Part shown: positions 43,846 through 50,169 of the stretch, one piece after another
Position numbering within the stretch: the first letter of the stretch is position 1
Layout: every line of letters begins with the position of its first letter
From: Bacillus sp. IITD106
GTDB taxonomy: Bacteria; Bacillota; Bacilli; Bacillales; Bacillaceae_C
Length of the DNA stretch: 50,169 bases
NCBI RefSeq assembly: GCF_019459225.1
Contig: NZ_JAIAZY010000036.1
Coordinates: 1-50,169 of the forward strand
Reading direction: 5' to 3'
The notes under the pieces: model-generated
Told to the model about the DNA's origin: nothing
Databases searched by the model: none
What the model saw: only the letters and a program-made list of their open reading frames with translations
Made by a program: the position numbers and the translations under genes

Positions 43846-44106
43846 CTTGACGGGGTCAAGCCCCACGGACAGTTACGTTTTACCCTGCCTACTGAAATAA
43901 TAAGACCATTTTAAATGTGTAAGATTTATTAATGATTTTGATTTTTTATGCTGGCGTTAGATTGTGGAGAGTCTGATTAACTAACGAAGCAGCAATAAAA
44001 GTTATTGTCGAACAATTTATAGTGTAAAAAACAGGTATTTTTAGTGGAAATAAAGAATTGGTTTATTTACCGAACAAATTTTATGGGAAGGTAGGTATTT
44101 GATTAA
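43846..44106. other. Spacer without recognised gene
   Basis: Contains CTTGAC/GTCAAG as a small palindrome at 43851-43865 and AT-rich sequence upstream of the pentapeptide gene; no gene recognised. Confidence 0.3.
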
Positions 44107-44538
44107 ATGAGTAATGAAAATAATAAAAAAATCACTTTCATTGATGATGTTAGAGAATTAAATGTACGTTATGCAGATATTTCAGGGTCAAAATTTATTG
44201 AAAACTTATGTAAAAATCTATACTTCGAAAATGTTGATTTAAGTAGTACCAAAATTAATGATGCTAACCTTAGTAACCTCGAGATTGACGGTGCACAAAT
44301 GGGAGGTGCATATTTAAGGAATATCGGTATGCCACGTGAAGGTCATCCTTTATATGACCCAAATAATATAAAACAAAGACCAGTAAAGTTTGAGAATTGT
44401 GATTTGAATAATAGTAAAATAACTAACTGTAATTTATCTAATGTCGATATTGAAGAAAGTAACATAACGGGAATGAAAATAAATGGAATAAATATTGAAG
44501 ATCTACTTAAACATTATAATACCACTAAAGATACTTAA
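44107..44538 (+). CDS. Pentapeptide-repeat protein
   Basis: A 143-residue right-handed beta-helix protein with pentapeptide A(D/N)LxX-like repeats in two blocks: VRYADISGSKFIENL...LYFENVDLSSTKINDANLSNLEIDGAQM and VKFENCDLNNSKITNCNLSNVDIEESNITGMKING. An insert of ~25 residues (REGHPLYDPNNIKQRP) separates them. Family members include gyrase-protecting Qnr/MfpA proteins, but most short chromosomal ones are of unknown function. It has a moderate AAGGTAGG site. Its 3' end and terminator are duplicated in the mosaic at 33.1 kb. Confidence 0.88.
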   Translation: MSNENNKKITFIDDVRELNVRYADISGSKFIENLCKNLYFENVDLSSTKINDANLSNLEIDGAQMGGAYLRNIGMPREGHPLYDPNNIKQRPVKFENCDLNNSKITNCNLSNVDIEESNITGMKINGINIEDLLKHYNTTKDT

Positions 44539-44565
44539 TAAGTTTCTTTTCTATCTATAGCAAAA

Positions 44566-44602
44566 GGGGGGCACTTCTTGAATAAGAGTGCGCTTCTTTA
44601 AA
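44566..44602 (+). terminator. Terminator after pentapeptide gene
   Basis: GCACTTCTT / AAGAGTGC hairpin followed by a short T-run; homologous to the hairpin at 33177-33203. Confidence 0.6.
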
Positions 44603-44716
44603 ATAAATCGAATTATTATATATAGCCATTTAAGATAATTCTCAATGGTGAAGCTTTATTAAATGGGTAGCTAAAGGGACAGTGATATTTAATAAGCAGT
44701 GTGAGTCGTATTTACT

Positions 44717-45156
44717 GTTGTAGGTAAAAGTATTTGTACAATGACTATTGGCGGAGAGAACAACCGAAAGATAGCTGCATTCTGGAAGATTCGAATCGGA
44801 ATGGATTCACAAAAGAACTAGCTAAAAATGTGGTTCGCTTGGGTTAATTGGAATTTGCATAGATTTTGACAAACAACAAGAAAATCTAACCTATTTAATC
44901 GGTCCAGAAAAAAATATTGAACAAATCCCATTTGATTGGAAGTAAGACAGATTCCTTCAGCAACCTGGAAGTTTTTCCGGTACACGGCGCAATGCCCGAT
45001 GCAATGCCAAGAATATGGGAGAAGGTTTTTTCTGAATGGTTTTCATCAACTGGGTATGAGCATACTGGTGGACCAGAAATGGAGGTATACATAAGTGATG
45101 CTGACTCTTCTTCAGAGGATTATTATAGTGAGAGATGAATACCTATTAAAAGAAAT
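44717..45156 (+). pseudogene. GyrI-like/effector-binding domain protein, heavily decayed
   Basis: Fragments in changing frames: VVGKSICTMTIGGENNRKIA, then NGFTKELAKNVVRLG, then GLIGICIDFDKQQENLTYLI and GPEKNIEQIPFDWK, then NLEVFPVHGAMPDAMPRIWE and KVFSEWFSSTGYEHTGGPEM up to DYYSER, a TGA, and IPIKR. The last part matches the bacterial transcription activator effector-binding (GyrI-like) fold, whose usual ending is SExWIPIK, so TGA replaces TGG. At least three frameshifts are needed to rebuild it. Confidence 0.75.
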
Positions 45157-45319
45157 AAAAAAGTCACGTTGACAGCCTTTGTTAATGTTACATTAGGTAA
45201 ACTGCTAGTTTTAAAAAAATACTACACAATTATTCCATTTAAAGTGGTGATTTAATGGAGGAAACATAATAGAAATGTTCAAACTTTTTTATAAAAGATG
45301 ATTCAATAAAATATATGAA

Positions 45320-45357
45320 GAGCGTGTTTTGATCAATCTTTTTTCAAAACCACGCTC
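45320..45357. terminator. Bidirectional hairpin terminator
   Basis: GAGCGTGTTTTGA pairs with TCAAAACCACGCTC with a single-base bulge, followed by ATTCTTTTATTT on the plus strand. Between it and the ABC operon (45370-45493, minus) lies an unidentified open stretch MNKQPTFKNVKTLIARVQAA. Confidence 0.7.
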
Positions 45358-45499
45358 ATTCTTTTATTTATCTAGATTATCAGTATAAATTTTAACAAAC
45401 TTTATTCTAAATGTTGCCGCTTGTACTCGTGCAATCAATGTTTTCACGTTTTTAAAAGTTGGTTGTTTATTCATTCTCTGCAGAATCTCGCAACTTCAC

Positions 45500-46105
45500 T
45501 TAAAATGCTTTTCGTTGGTAAATGATATTGGTTACTATCCAAGAAACAGCATAAAGTGTCATGATCACAACTGCCGCTCCTGTATATAAAGCCGAGACGG
45601 ATAATTTGAGAATAAAATCAGTAATCGCTGTTAAATGTTCAGCTAAAAACATAACAATTGGCGGTACTATGCCTGCTAAAAGGATAAAGCTAATGAGAAC
45701 AACCGTTGTAATATACCCTGGTTTGAATATATGAAATAACGGGAATGTAAACGCAGAAAATAATAAGAATAAGCCACAGCCAATCGCAATATCAGTCATC
45801 GTAAATTGTTTATTCAAAGCAAATAAGGCTAGACTTGTCACCCCAATGGCTAACACCATATAAACGATCGCTCCAAGATAGCGAGAAGCGATAATTTCCT
45901 TGCGTGTGTAAGGTAAAGAATTTAACAATATATTCGTCTCAGTTTTTTCATCGTAAGCATATGTGTTAAAGGGAATAAAAATACTGGCAACCAGAAAAAT
46001 CAAAGCTGGATGTGAGTCCATTATGATAAAGAATGCGATAAAAGGAATAAAGATTAATAGCTGCCTTTTCTGTAATATGACATCGCGCCTGATTAAATTA
46101 AACAT
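45500..46105 (-). CDS. ABC-2 type permease (YtrC/D-like or bacitracin-type)
   Basis: About 201 residues from the ATG at 46105 (GGAGG site); the frame is open to 46180. Six hydrophobic segments are visible (LLIFIPFIAFFIIMDSHP, ALIFLVASIFIPFNTYAYD, IVYMVLAIGVTSLALFAL and others), with the DEKTETNILLNSLPYTRKEIIASRYLGAI stretch that follows helix 2 in ABC-2 permeases. The start overlaps the ATPase stop by eight bases. Last gene of the GntR-ABC operon. Confidence 0.92.
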   Translation of the reverse strand: MFNLIRRDVILQKRQLLIFIPFIAFFIIMDSHPALIFLVASIFIPFNTYAYDEKTETNILLNSLPYTRKEIIASRYLGAIVYMVLAIGVTSLALFALNKQFTMTDIAIGCGLFLLFSAFTFPLFHIFKPGYITTVVLISFILLAGIVPPIVMFLAEHLTAITDFILKLSVSALYTGAAVVIMTLYAVSWIVTNIIYQRKAF

Positions 46106-46967
46106 GATGTAACCTCCTTTGATTGAAGTAATACATGATATCTTCCAGTGATGCTTGTTCAATGACAACCGCATCCCCAAAAATATTTTTCACTGATTTT
46201 ATGTTATCCGTTAATGCTTCAAATCCTGTTGAGGCACGATGAACATGAACAAAATCCTTTTCAGTGTCTCTATCTAGAAGTTCCATTCCTCCTTTAACGA
46301 GCGCGTAGTTTTCAGCTACATCATGAATGGATTTATTAAATATTATTTCCCCTCTCTGTATAAAAGCTATATAATCTGCGATACGATCTAAATCAGTTGT
46401 AATGTGCGTAGAGAAGAATATGGTACGATTTTCATCAACCATTAAATCCTGTAAAAGCCCCAGCAACTCTCGTCTAAACACAGGGTCTAAACCTGCTGTT
46501 GGCTCATCCATAATGATTAGCTCTGCATGATGTGATAGGGCTATCGCCAATGATGCCTTCATTTGCATCCCTTTCGAGAAAGTTTTCATCGCTTTATTAA
46601 GCGGTAATTCGAATTGCTCAATATATTGATTAAATAATGTATGATCCCAGTGTTTGTATGCAGGTGCAATAATGCGCTTTATATCTTTTAAGTTCAGCCC
46701 TTCAAAAAATACATTGCCATCGTATACAAACCCAATGCGCTCCTTAATCTCCTTTTCATGATTCTTGTAATCCAATCCGAAAAGCTTTACCTCCCCGGCA
46801 TCTGGCTTTAAAAGATTCATCATCATTTTTATCGTTGTCGACTTACCCGCTCCATTAGCTCCAATAAAACCCGTTACAAAGCCTTTCTTCACCTGTAGAT
46901 CAATATTTTCAACGGAAAAATCTTTGAATTTTTTCGTTACATTTTTTAATTCAACCACATTCTCCAT
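46098..46967 (-). CDS. ABC transporter ATP-binding protein (YtrB-like)
   Basis: A 289-residue ATPase: Walker A GANGAGKST (36-44), signature SKGMQMK (131-137), Walker B LIIMDEPTAGLDP and switch FFSTHITTDLDR. A C-terminal ~70-residue domain follows. The combination with a GntR regulator gene six bases upstream and an ABC-2 permease downstream is the ytr-type module known in Bacillus and staphylococci, which responds to cell-wall antibiotics. That this one does so is inferred. Confidence 0.95.
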   Translation of the reverse strand: MENVVELKNVTKKFKDFSVENIDLQVKKGFVTGFIGANGAGKSTTIKMMMNLLKPDAGEVKLFGLDYKNHEKEIKERIGFVYDGNVFFEGLNLKDIKRIIAPAYKHWDHTLFNQYIEQFELPLNKAMKTFSKGMQMKASLAIALSHHAELIIMDEPTAGLDPVFRRELLGLLQDLMVDENRTIFFSTHITTDLDRIADYIAFIQRGEIIFNKSIHDVAENYALVKGGMELLDRDTEKDFVHVHRASTGFEALTDNIKSVKNIFGDAVVIEQASLEDIMYYFNQRRLHHV

Positions 46968-46972
46968 TCATT

Positions 46973-47344
46973 TCACTCCTCATATAAAATCTTCAATAAT
47001 TGCTGGAGCTCATCAAGCGGCAGGCCAATTTCCTTGCTATTCGTTATGACCGCACTCAACTGCTCCTCAATGACCTTCAACTTCTTCTCTTTTATAACCT
47101 CTAAATTTTGCTCTGCGACAAAAGACCCTTTTCCGACAATGGAATAGATAAAGCCCGCCTTCTCCAATTCTTCATAGGCACGTTTCGTCGTGATGACGCT
47201 GATTTGTAAATCCTTTGCGAGTTTACGCATAGAAGGTAAAGACGCGCCCTCCTGTAGTTCACCTGCTAAAATTAACGATTTGATTTGATTCGTAATTTGT
47301 TCATAAATCGGCTCCTTTGAACTGTTGGAAATAATTATTTGCAT
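46973..47344 (-). CDS. GntR family regulator, YtrA subfamily
   Basis: A 123-residue regulator with an N-terminal winged helix (IYEQITNQIKSLILAGELQEGASLPSMRKLAKDLQISVITTKRAYEELEKAGFIYSIVGKGSFVAE) and only a short ~45-residue helical tail, the defining length of the YtrA subfamily. Such proteins repress their own ABC operon. It overlaps the upstream membrane-protein gene by ten bases and precedes the ATPase by five, so all four genes form one operon. A palindrome over the promoter at 47736-47756 is its probable operator. Confidence 0.94.
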   Translation of the reverse strand: MQIIISNSSKEPIYEQITNQIKSLILAGELQEGASLPSMRKLAKDLQISVITTKRAYEELEKAGFIYSIVGKGSFVAEQNLEVIKEKKLKVIEEQLSAVITNSKEIGLPLDELQQLLKILYEE

Positions 47345-47664
47345 GCCGATCCCTCTTTCTTATTTTTTGGAAGCATACTTGAAATAACGTCCTGTACTGC
47401 TTGAATCAATAGAGCAATCACGTGAATGGTCATGAACATATTAAAAAAGGGAAAGGAATAAGGGGTTATCCATTCAGTAAAGAGCTTCGAATCCAAAATC
47501 CATCTTCCTGTCCTGGCAAATAAGTTATCACTATCGTTTATGTTAGGCTCCAGGAAAGTACCATCTACCGCAATAAAGATCAATTGAACAATTAAAAATA
47601 TACCAATGGTGATCGTCCATCGTTTTGCTAGATTCATATTATGTGTTTTTTGTGTGTCTGACAT
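47335..47664 (-). CDS. Small two-helix membrane protein at head of the GntR-ABC operon
   Basis: A 109-residue protein with two clear membrane helices (WTITIGIFLIVQLIFIAVDGTF and FPFFNMFMTIHVIALLIQAVQDVI) and a basic C-terminal tail (KNKKEG). First gene after the promoter/operator and overlapping the GntR gene by ten bases. The family was not recognised. Its constant linkage to the transporter suggests an accessory or sensor subunit, but that is inference. Confidence 0.8.
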   Translation of the reverse strand: MSDTQKTHNMNLAKRWTITIGIFLIVQLIFIAVDGTFLEPNINDSDNLFARTGRWILDSKLFTEWITPYSFPFFNMFMTIHVIALLIQAVQDVISSMLPKNKKEGSACK

Positions 47665-47735
47665 TTGAGCTTTTCTCCTCTCAGCTTCACCTCTATAAGT
47701 ATTTATTTAACTCGAACCCGAAAGCTTTCATATAA

Positions 47736-47775
47736 TGTATATATACAATATATACACAAAATAAGTATCTTGCAA
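47736..47775 (-). promoter_or_regulatory. Promoter and probable YtrA-type operator
   Basis: Two perfect 9-base half-sites (TGTATATAT and ATATATACA) are separated by three bases at 47736-47756. On the minus strand a -35 TTGCAA (47770-47775) and -10 TATATT (47747-47752) are spaced 17 apart, so the palindrome covers the -10. Binding there would repress the operon. Confidence 0.65.
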
Positions 47776-47866
47776 CGTTTATTTAGTGTGAAAGGAAATT
47801 TTTTTCTGTACTATCCTTGAAACCAGGGTAAAAACTTTGAAGAAGAATGTTCTCATTCATAGAAAA

Positions 47867-47892
47867 AACCCCTCTTTTTTAAGAGTGGGGTT
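47867..47892 (-). terminator. Hairpin terminator in spacer
   Basis: AACCCC-TCTT / AAGAGTGGGGTT stem, followed on the minus strand by TTTTTTC. It has no annotated gene directly upstream other than the 24-codon ORF at 47970-48044. Confidence 0.7.
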
Positions 47893-47969
47893 CATAGAAT
47901 AAACTGATAAGGATAAGATCAACCAAGTGCTTACTAACCTTGTCACAAACACAATAACGCATGGTCAAA

Positions 47970-48044
47970 CTACATCAAAATAATGATTGAAGCGCTAACA
48001 ATCAAAACGAAACGATTATTTCTGTTCACTCTCATCTTACTCAT
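47970..48044 (-). CDS. Candidate 24-residue membrane peptide
   Basis: A short ORF starting ATG at 48044 encodes MSKMRVNRNNRF followed by the hydrophobic VLIVSASIIILM, a charged head and single membrane segment. AGGGGG lies two bases before the first ATG and eleven before the second (codon 4). About 80 bases later a strong terminator faces the same direction although no other gene lies between, which suggests a short transcript. It could be a chance ORF; no family was recognised. Confidence 0.35.
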   Translation of the reverse strand: MSKMRVNRNNRFVLIVSASIIILM

Positions 48045-48191
48045 AACCCCCTAGTATCAAGGAACCTGGCTTTATCACATCATGCCGCCCGTAAGGTGAA
48101 AGGTGTATATCTTTAACAAAGTGTCCTAAGAGTGCTATATAAAACGTTTGTAGAAATATAGAATTTGCATTCTATATGTGATCAAAACTAA

Positions 48192-48228
48192 AAAACCGCT
48201 CATCCTCCAAAAGAAGTAAGCGGGTTTT
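48192..48228 (-). terminator. Terminator of the cwlJ-gerQ operon
   Basis: AAAACCGCT pairs with AGCGGGTTTT with one bulge, followed on the minus strand by TTTTTTAG, just after the gerQ stop. Confidence 0.8.
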
Positions 48229-48242
48229 CAGCGTTCTATAAC

Positions 48243-48704
48243 TCATTCCGACGTCGTCAGAGACGCCTGGACATCCGGACTGATTTTTGGGTAAGGATAG
48301 TTAATTTTTTCATCAAATTCCACCCAGTCGAGATTTGCCATCATTAGCAGGTAGCGTTTGCCGCTGGACGGGTCGCTGATGATGATGTGATCACGCCCAG
48401 CCGTTTCTATGCGCCCGTGGTAAACCATTGCATTCCACTTGTTGTTACCTTGATAAGTAAAGTAGAATGTACCTACCTTACCTTTGTTGATGCGTATGAT
48501 ATTTTCAATGAATGATTCTTCTATCGCGCCTCCCAGAAGTTGCTGCGTGGTCCCCATCGGAACCACTGGGGCGGCATATGAGGGTCCAGAAGGCATAGCC
48601 ATCGGAGAGCCAGCAGCTTGTGCTCGACTGGTCCTCATCATGGAAGCTGGATAAAAGACAGGATAATAATTCATTGGATAATGACCAGAATCTCCACTAG
48701 TCAT
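48243..48704 (-). CDS. gerQ: Spore coat / germination protein GerQ
   Basis: A 153-residue GerQ. The conserved C-terminal domain (QQLLGGAIEESFIENIIRINKGKVGTFYFTYQGNNKWNAMVYHGRIETAGRDHIIISDPSSGKRYLLMMANLDWVEFDEKINYPYP) is complete. GerQ is an inner-coat protein that retains the cortex-lytic enzyme CwlJ, and the cwlJ gene lies 24 bases upstream on the same strand, as in B. subtilis. The N-terminal ~70 residues are Ser/Pro/Met-rich and contain no lysine. The ATG has AAAGGAG upstream. Expression is expected in the mother cell during sporulation. Confidence 0.95.
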   Translation of the reverse strand: MTSGDSGHYPMNYYPVFYPASMMRTSRAQAAGSPMAMPSGPSYAAPVVPMGTTQQLLGGAIEESFIENIIRINKGKVGTFYFTYQGNNKWNAMVYHGRIETAGRDHIIISDPSSGKRYLLMMANLDWVEFDEKINYPYPKISPDVQASLTTSE

Positions 48705-48728
48705 GGGAAGATCAACTCCTTTATTAAT

Positions 48729-49205
48729 TTATCTATAAAACTCTGGGCAATAGCCCGGTACCCCGACATAGAAGCAATGGTTCCTGTGCGCAAAATCGAA
48801 CTTCGTCATGGGAGATCTTGGCATCGTTTCGGTACAAGGAGCTCGGTACTTTTTCCCCGGACTAGGGTTAAAAAACCACAAATTCATTCTTGAACGAGGT
48901 TCCCTATGACCGTTTAATAAATTCCTAGCCCTCTGGAGGTCAGATTCTTTGGGACGTTGTGTATACAATGTTCCATTTAAAACAGGCTCGAAGTGAGGAA
49001 TATCGGTTCCAGGTATGGTTTGATAGATCGCATGTCTGATATTGCGCAACCCTTTGAAGTCAGGAGAACAGTCTGCCTCGACTCGATTAGCCACAACTGT
49101 TCCTACCATGTTCATTCCTTGAACGCCTTCACCGATTGCTTCCGCAAGCATGAGCCTTGCTAACTCCTCCACGTCACGTGAAGTATGTTTTATTCGTCGA
49201 CCCAT
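48729..49205 (-). CDS. cwlJ: Cortex-lytic enzyme CwlJ
   Basis: A 158-residue SleB/CwlJ-family cell-wall hydrolase without signal peptide, as is typical for CwlJ. The catalytic glutamate region is LARLMLAEAIGEGVQGM; the core continues VGTVVANRVEADCSPDFKGLRNIRHAIYQ and ends NHCFYVGVPGYCPEFYR. It degrades spore-cortex peptidoglycan at muramic-delta-lactam during germination, particularly with Ca-dipicolinate. Good GAAGGTGGTGAG site before the ATG at 49205. Operon with gerQ. The promoter in the 320-base upstream spacer (49206-49525) was not recognised. Confidence 0.96.
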   Translation of the reverse strand: MGRRIKHTSRDVEELARLMLAEAIGEGVQGMNMVGTVVANRVEADCSPDFKGLRNIRHAIYQTIPGTDIPHFEPVLNGTLYTQRPKESDLQRARNLLNGHREPRSRMNLWFFNPSPGKKYRAPCTETMPRSPMTKFDFAHRNHCFYVGVPGYCPEFYR

Positions 49206-49487
49206 TTTCTCACCACCTTCGCCATATACAAGTAATTTATTACCTAAAGCTGGTTTTGGTAACTTGCCTATCAGCCCAAATACTTTGCCTCTGAAAGTTC
49301 ATGATATTAGGACATACGTTTGCCCATTTTCTCGAAAAGGCGAACATTGTACTTAAAATTAACCTACCTCTAAGCGTAACCTCGATTACACCCATATTTA
49401 AGACATTAACTTTGTTACCCGTTTAATCATATCGTTACAATTTGTTGCACAGTACAACACTAGATGAAAAAAGAAGAAATCCAAACT

Positions 49488-49516
49488 AAAAACCGGACAA
49501 CACTGGTCCGGTTTTT
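49488..49516 (-). terminator. Terminator of the VanW-family gene
   Basis: AAAAACCGGAC pairs exactly with GTCCGGTTTTT, directly after the stop at 49526. Confidence 0.85.
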
Positions 49517-49525
49517 GTGAAAAAC

Positions 49526-50169
49526 TTAATGATTCTGATTCACCTCTGATCCCAGAGGTACTTCTTCCGGAAGCTTATACGAAGCGCTAGGAATTTTTCG
49601 TGGCTCATTATTAATGGTATCTGACGAATACACCAATATTCTAACGGTTCCACCGTAAACATTTGATCGAATCAATAAATATAGGCTGGTTGTAATTGTT
49701 CGTAAAGCGGAAATCGGGTCCATACCAGCTAACAGTAGCGTCTCTTCCTGAAGGTACATAGCCAACCCGTTTACTATGGGAGTATCGTTCCGTAATTGTC
49801 AACCCGGCTTTATCTACTGCATTGTACAACGTTGAAGAAATTTGGCATATTCCACCACCAATGTCCTCCGAATATTCACCCTTTACGATTACCGGTGCCC
49901 GCTTATAGCCCTTTTCCTTCGTTCGTTTTCCGACCACTTTATTAAAGGAAAAAGTCTCACCAGGAAAAACGACATGGTTATTGATTGCTTCACTTGCAAG
50001 TAAAATATTATGAGAACGCTCTCTGTTGTTTGAATTAAAATAGGTAGCATAATGTCCAATTCGATTTACTTTTATATGTGAGAGCAGTTCGCTATCCACG
50101 TTTGGAAATATTGTATGCATGGGAGCTTCTACGTAAGAGGAGCCTTTATTGAAAAAATATGTATAAAAC
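49526..50169 (-). pseudogene. VanW-family protein, frameshifted and cut by the window edge
   Basis: VanW-domain protein. The frame is open to the window end (FYTYFFNKGSSYVEAPMHTI), so the true start lies outside. The core VanW motif is complete: NHVVFPGETFSFNKVVGKRTKEKGYKRAPVIVKGEYSEDIGGGICQISSTLYNAV. After NNYNQPIF (about 49672) the frame breaks; the remaining codons LLIRSNVYGGTVRILVYSSD...GSEVNQNH continue in another frame to a stop at 49526. Only one lesion is visible, so a sequencing error is possible. VanW proteins are wall-associated (YoaR-like), of unclear function. Confidence 0.85.

Noticed and set aside
43846-43880. CTTGACGGGGTCAAG palindrome as an insertion-sequence end
   Set aside because: No matching second end or transposase nearby; too short to support a mobile element.
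45370-45493. 34-codon minus-strand ORF MNKQPTFKNVKTLIARVQAA onward
   Set aside because: No proper ribosome site and unrecognised; probably the tail of a lost gene downstream of the ABC operon.

Overview
The window is AT-rich DNA from an endospore-forming member of the Bacillales, probably a Lysinibacillus/Bacillus-type organism. That genus-level call is inference; the spore-former call rests on the adjacent cwlJ-gerQ germination genes, GGAGG-type ribosome sites, frequent TTG/GTG starts and Firmicutes-type regulators. No rRNA, tRNA, CRISPR array, intact insertion sequence or prophage was seen. It reads as a chromosomal accessory region: small intact operons interleaved with many decayed genes.

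Layout. 0-5.2 kb: a MATE exporter, a FusB/FusC-type EF-G-binding protein behind a leader peptide and hairpins that look like a translational attenuator, an alpha/beta hydrolase and a divergent ATP-sulfurylase-like protein. 5.4-9.1 kb: a protein with 36-bp repeats, a GNAT, an unknown helical protein and a 51-bp minisatellite. 9.2-13 kb: DinB-like protein, aldo/keto reductase, CBS protein, catalase. 13-18 kb: gene scraps, AraC regulator, RibD/DHFR-type reductase, a methyltransferase behind an attenuator-like hairpin, a catalase scrap, an Rpn scrap, and a DUF1801 protein with a membrane protein. 18-26 kb: carboxylesterase, then an ABC transporter/DUF4097 operon divergent from a two-component system, then an alditol-oxidase-like flavoprotein; two related intergenic repeats bracket this block.

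26.5-30 kb: a TetR-DUF418 pair of visibly higher G+C, a Fic remnant and a two-gene RQC-type/zinc-ribbon unit. 30-33 kb: two ECF-like sigma factors around an anti-sigma-like membrane protein. 33-39 kb: aldo/keto reductase, a broken MFS transporter and a 1,025-codon double-kinase hybrid sensor. 39-45.2 kb: a run of small accessory genes (GNAT, 2H phosphoesterase, HD hydrolase, lipoprotein, RHH-like, HAD, pentapeptide), several broken, with a recurrent CCGTTA-containing element in the spacers. 45.5-47.7 kb: a YtrA-type GntR/ABC operon with an operator-like palindrome over its promoter. 48-50.2 kb: a candidate 24-codon membrane peptide, gerQ, cwlJ and a frameshifted VanW-family gene cut by the window edge.

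The most notable items are the FusB leader/attenuator, the sulfurylase-like protein lacking canonical sulfate-site residues, the cassette-like spacer element at 39-41.6 kb, and the mosaic at 33.07-33.2 kb that joins copies of two segments now about 1.6 kb apart at 42.9 and 44.5 kb.
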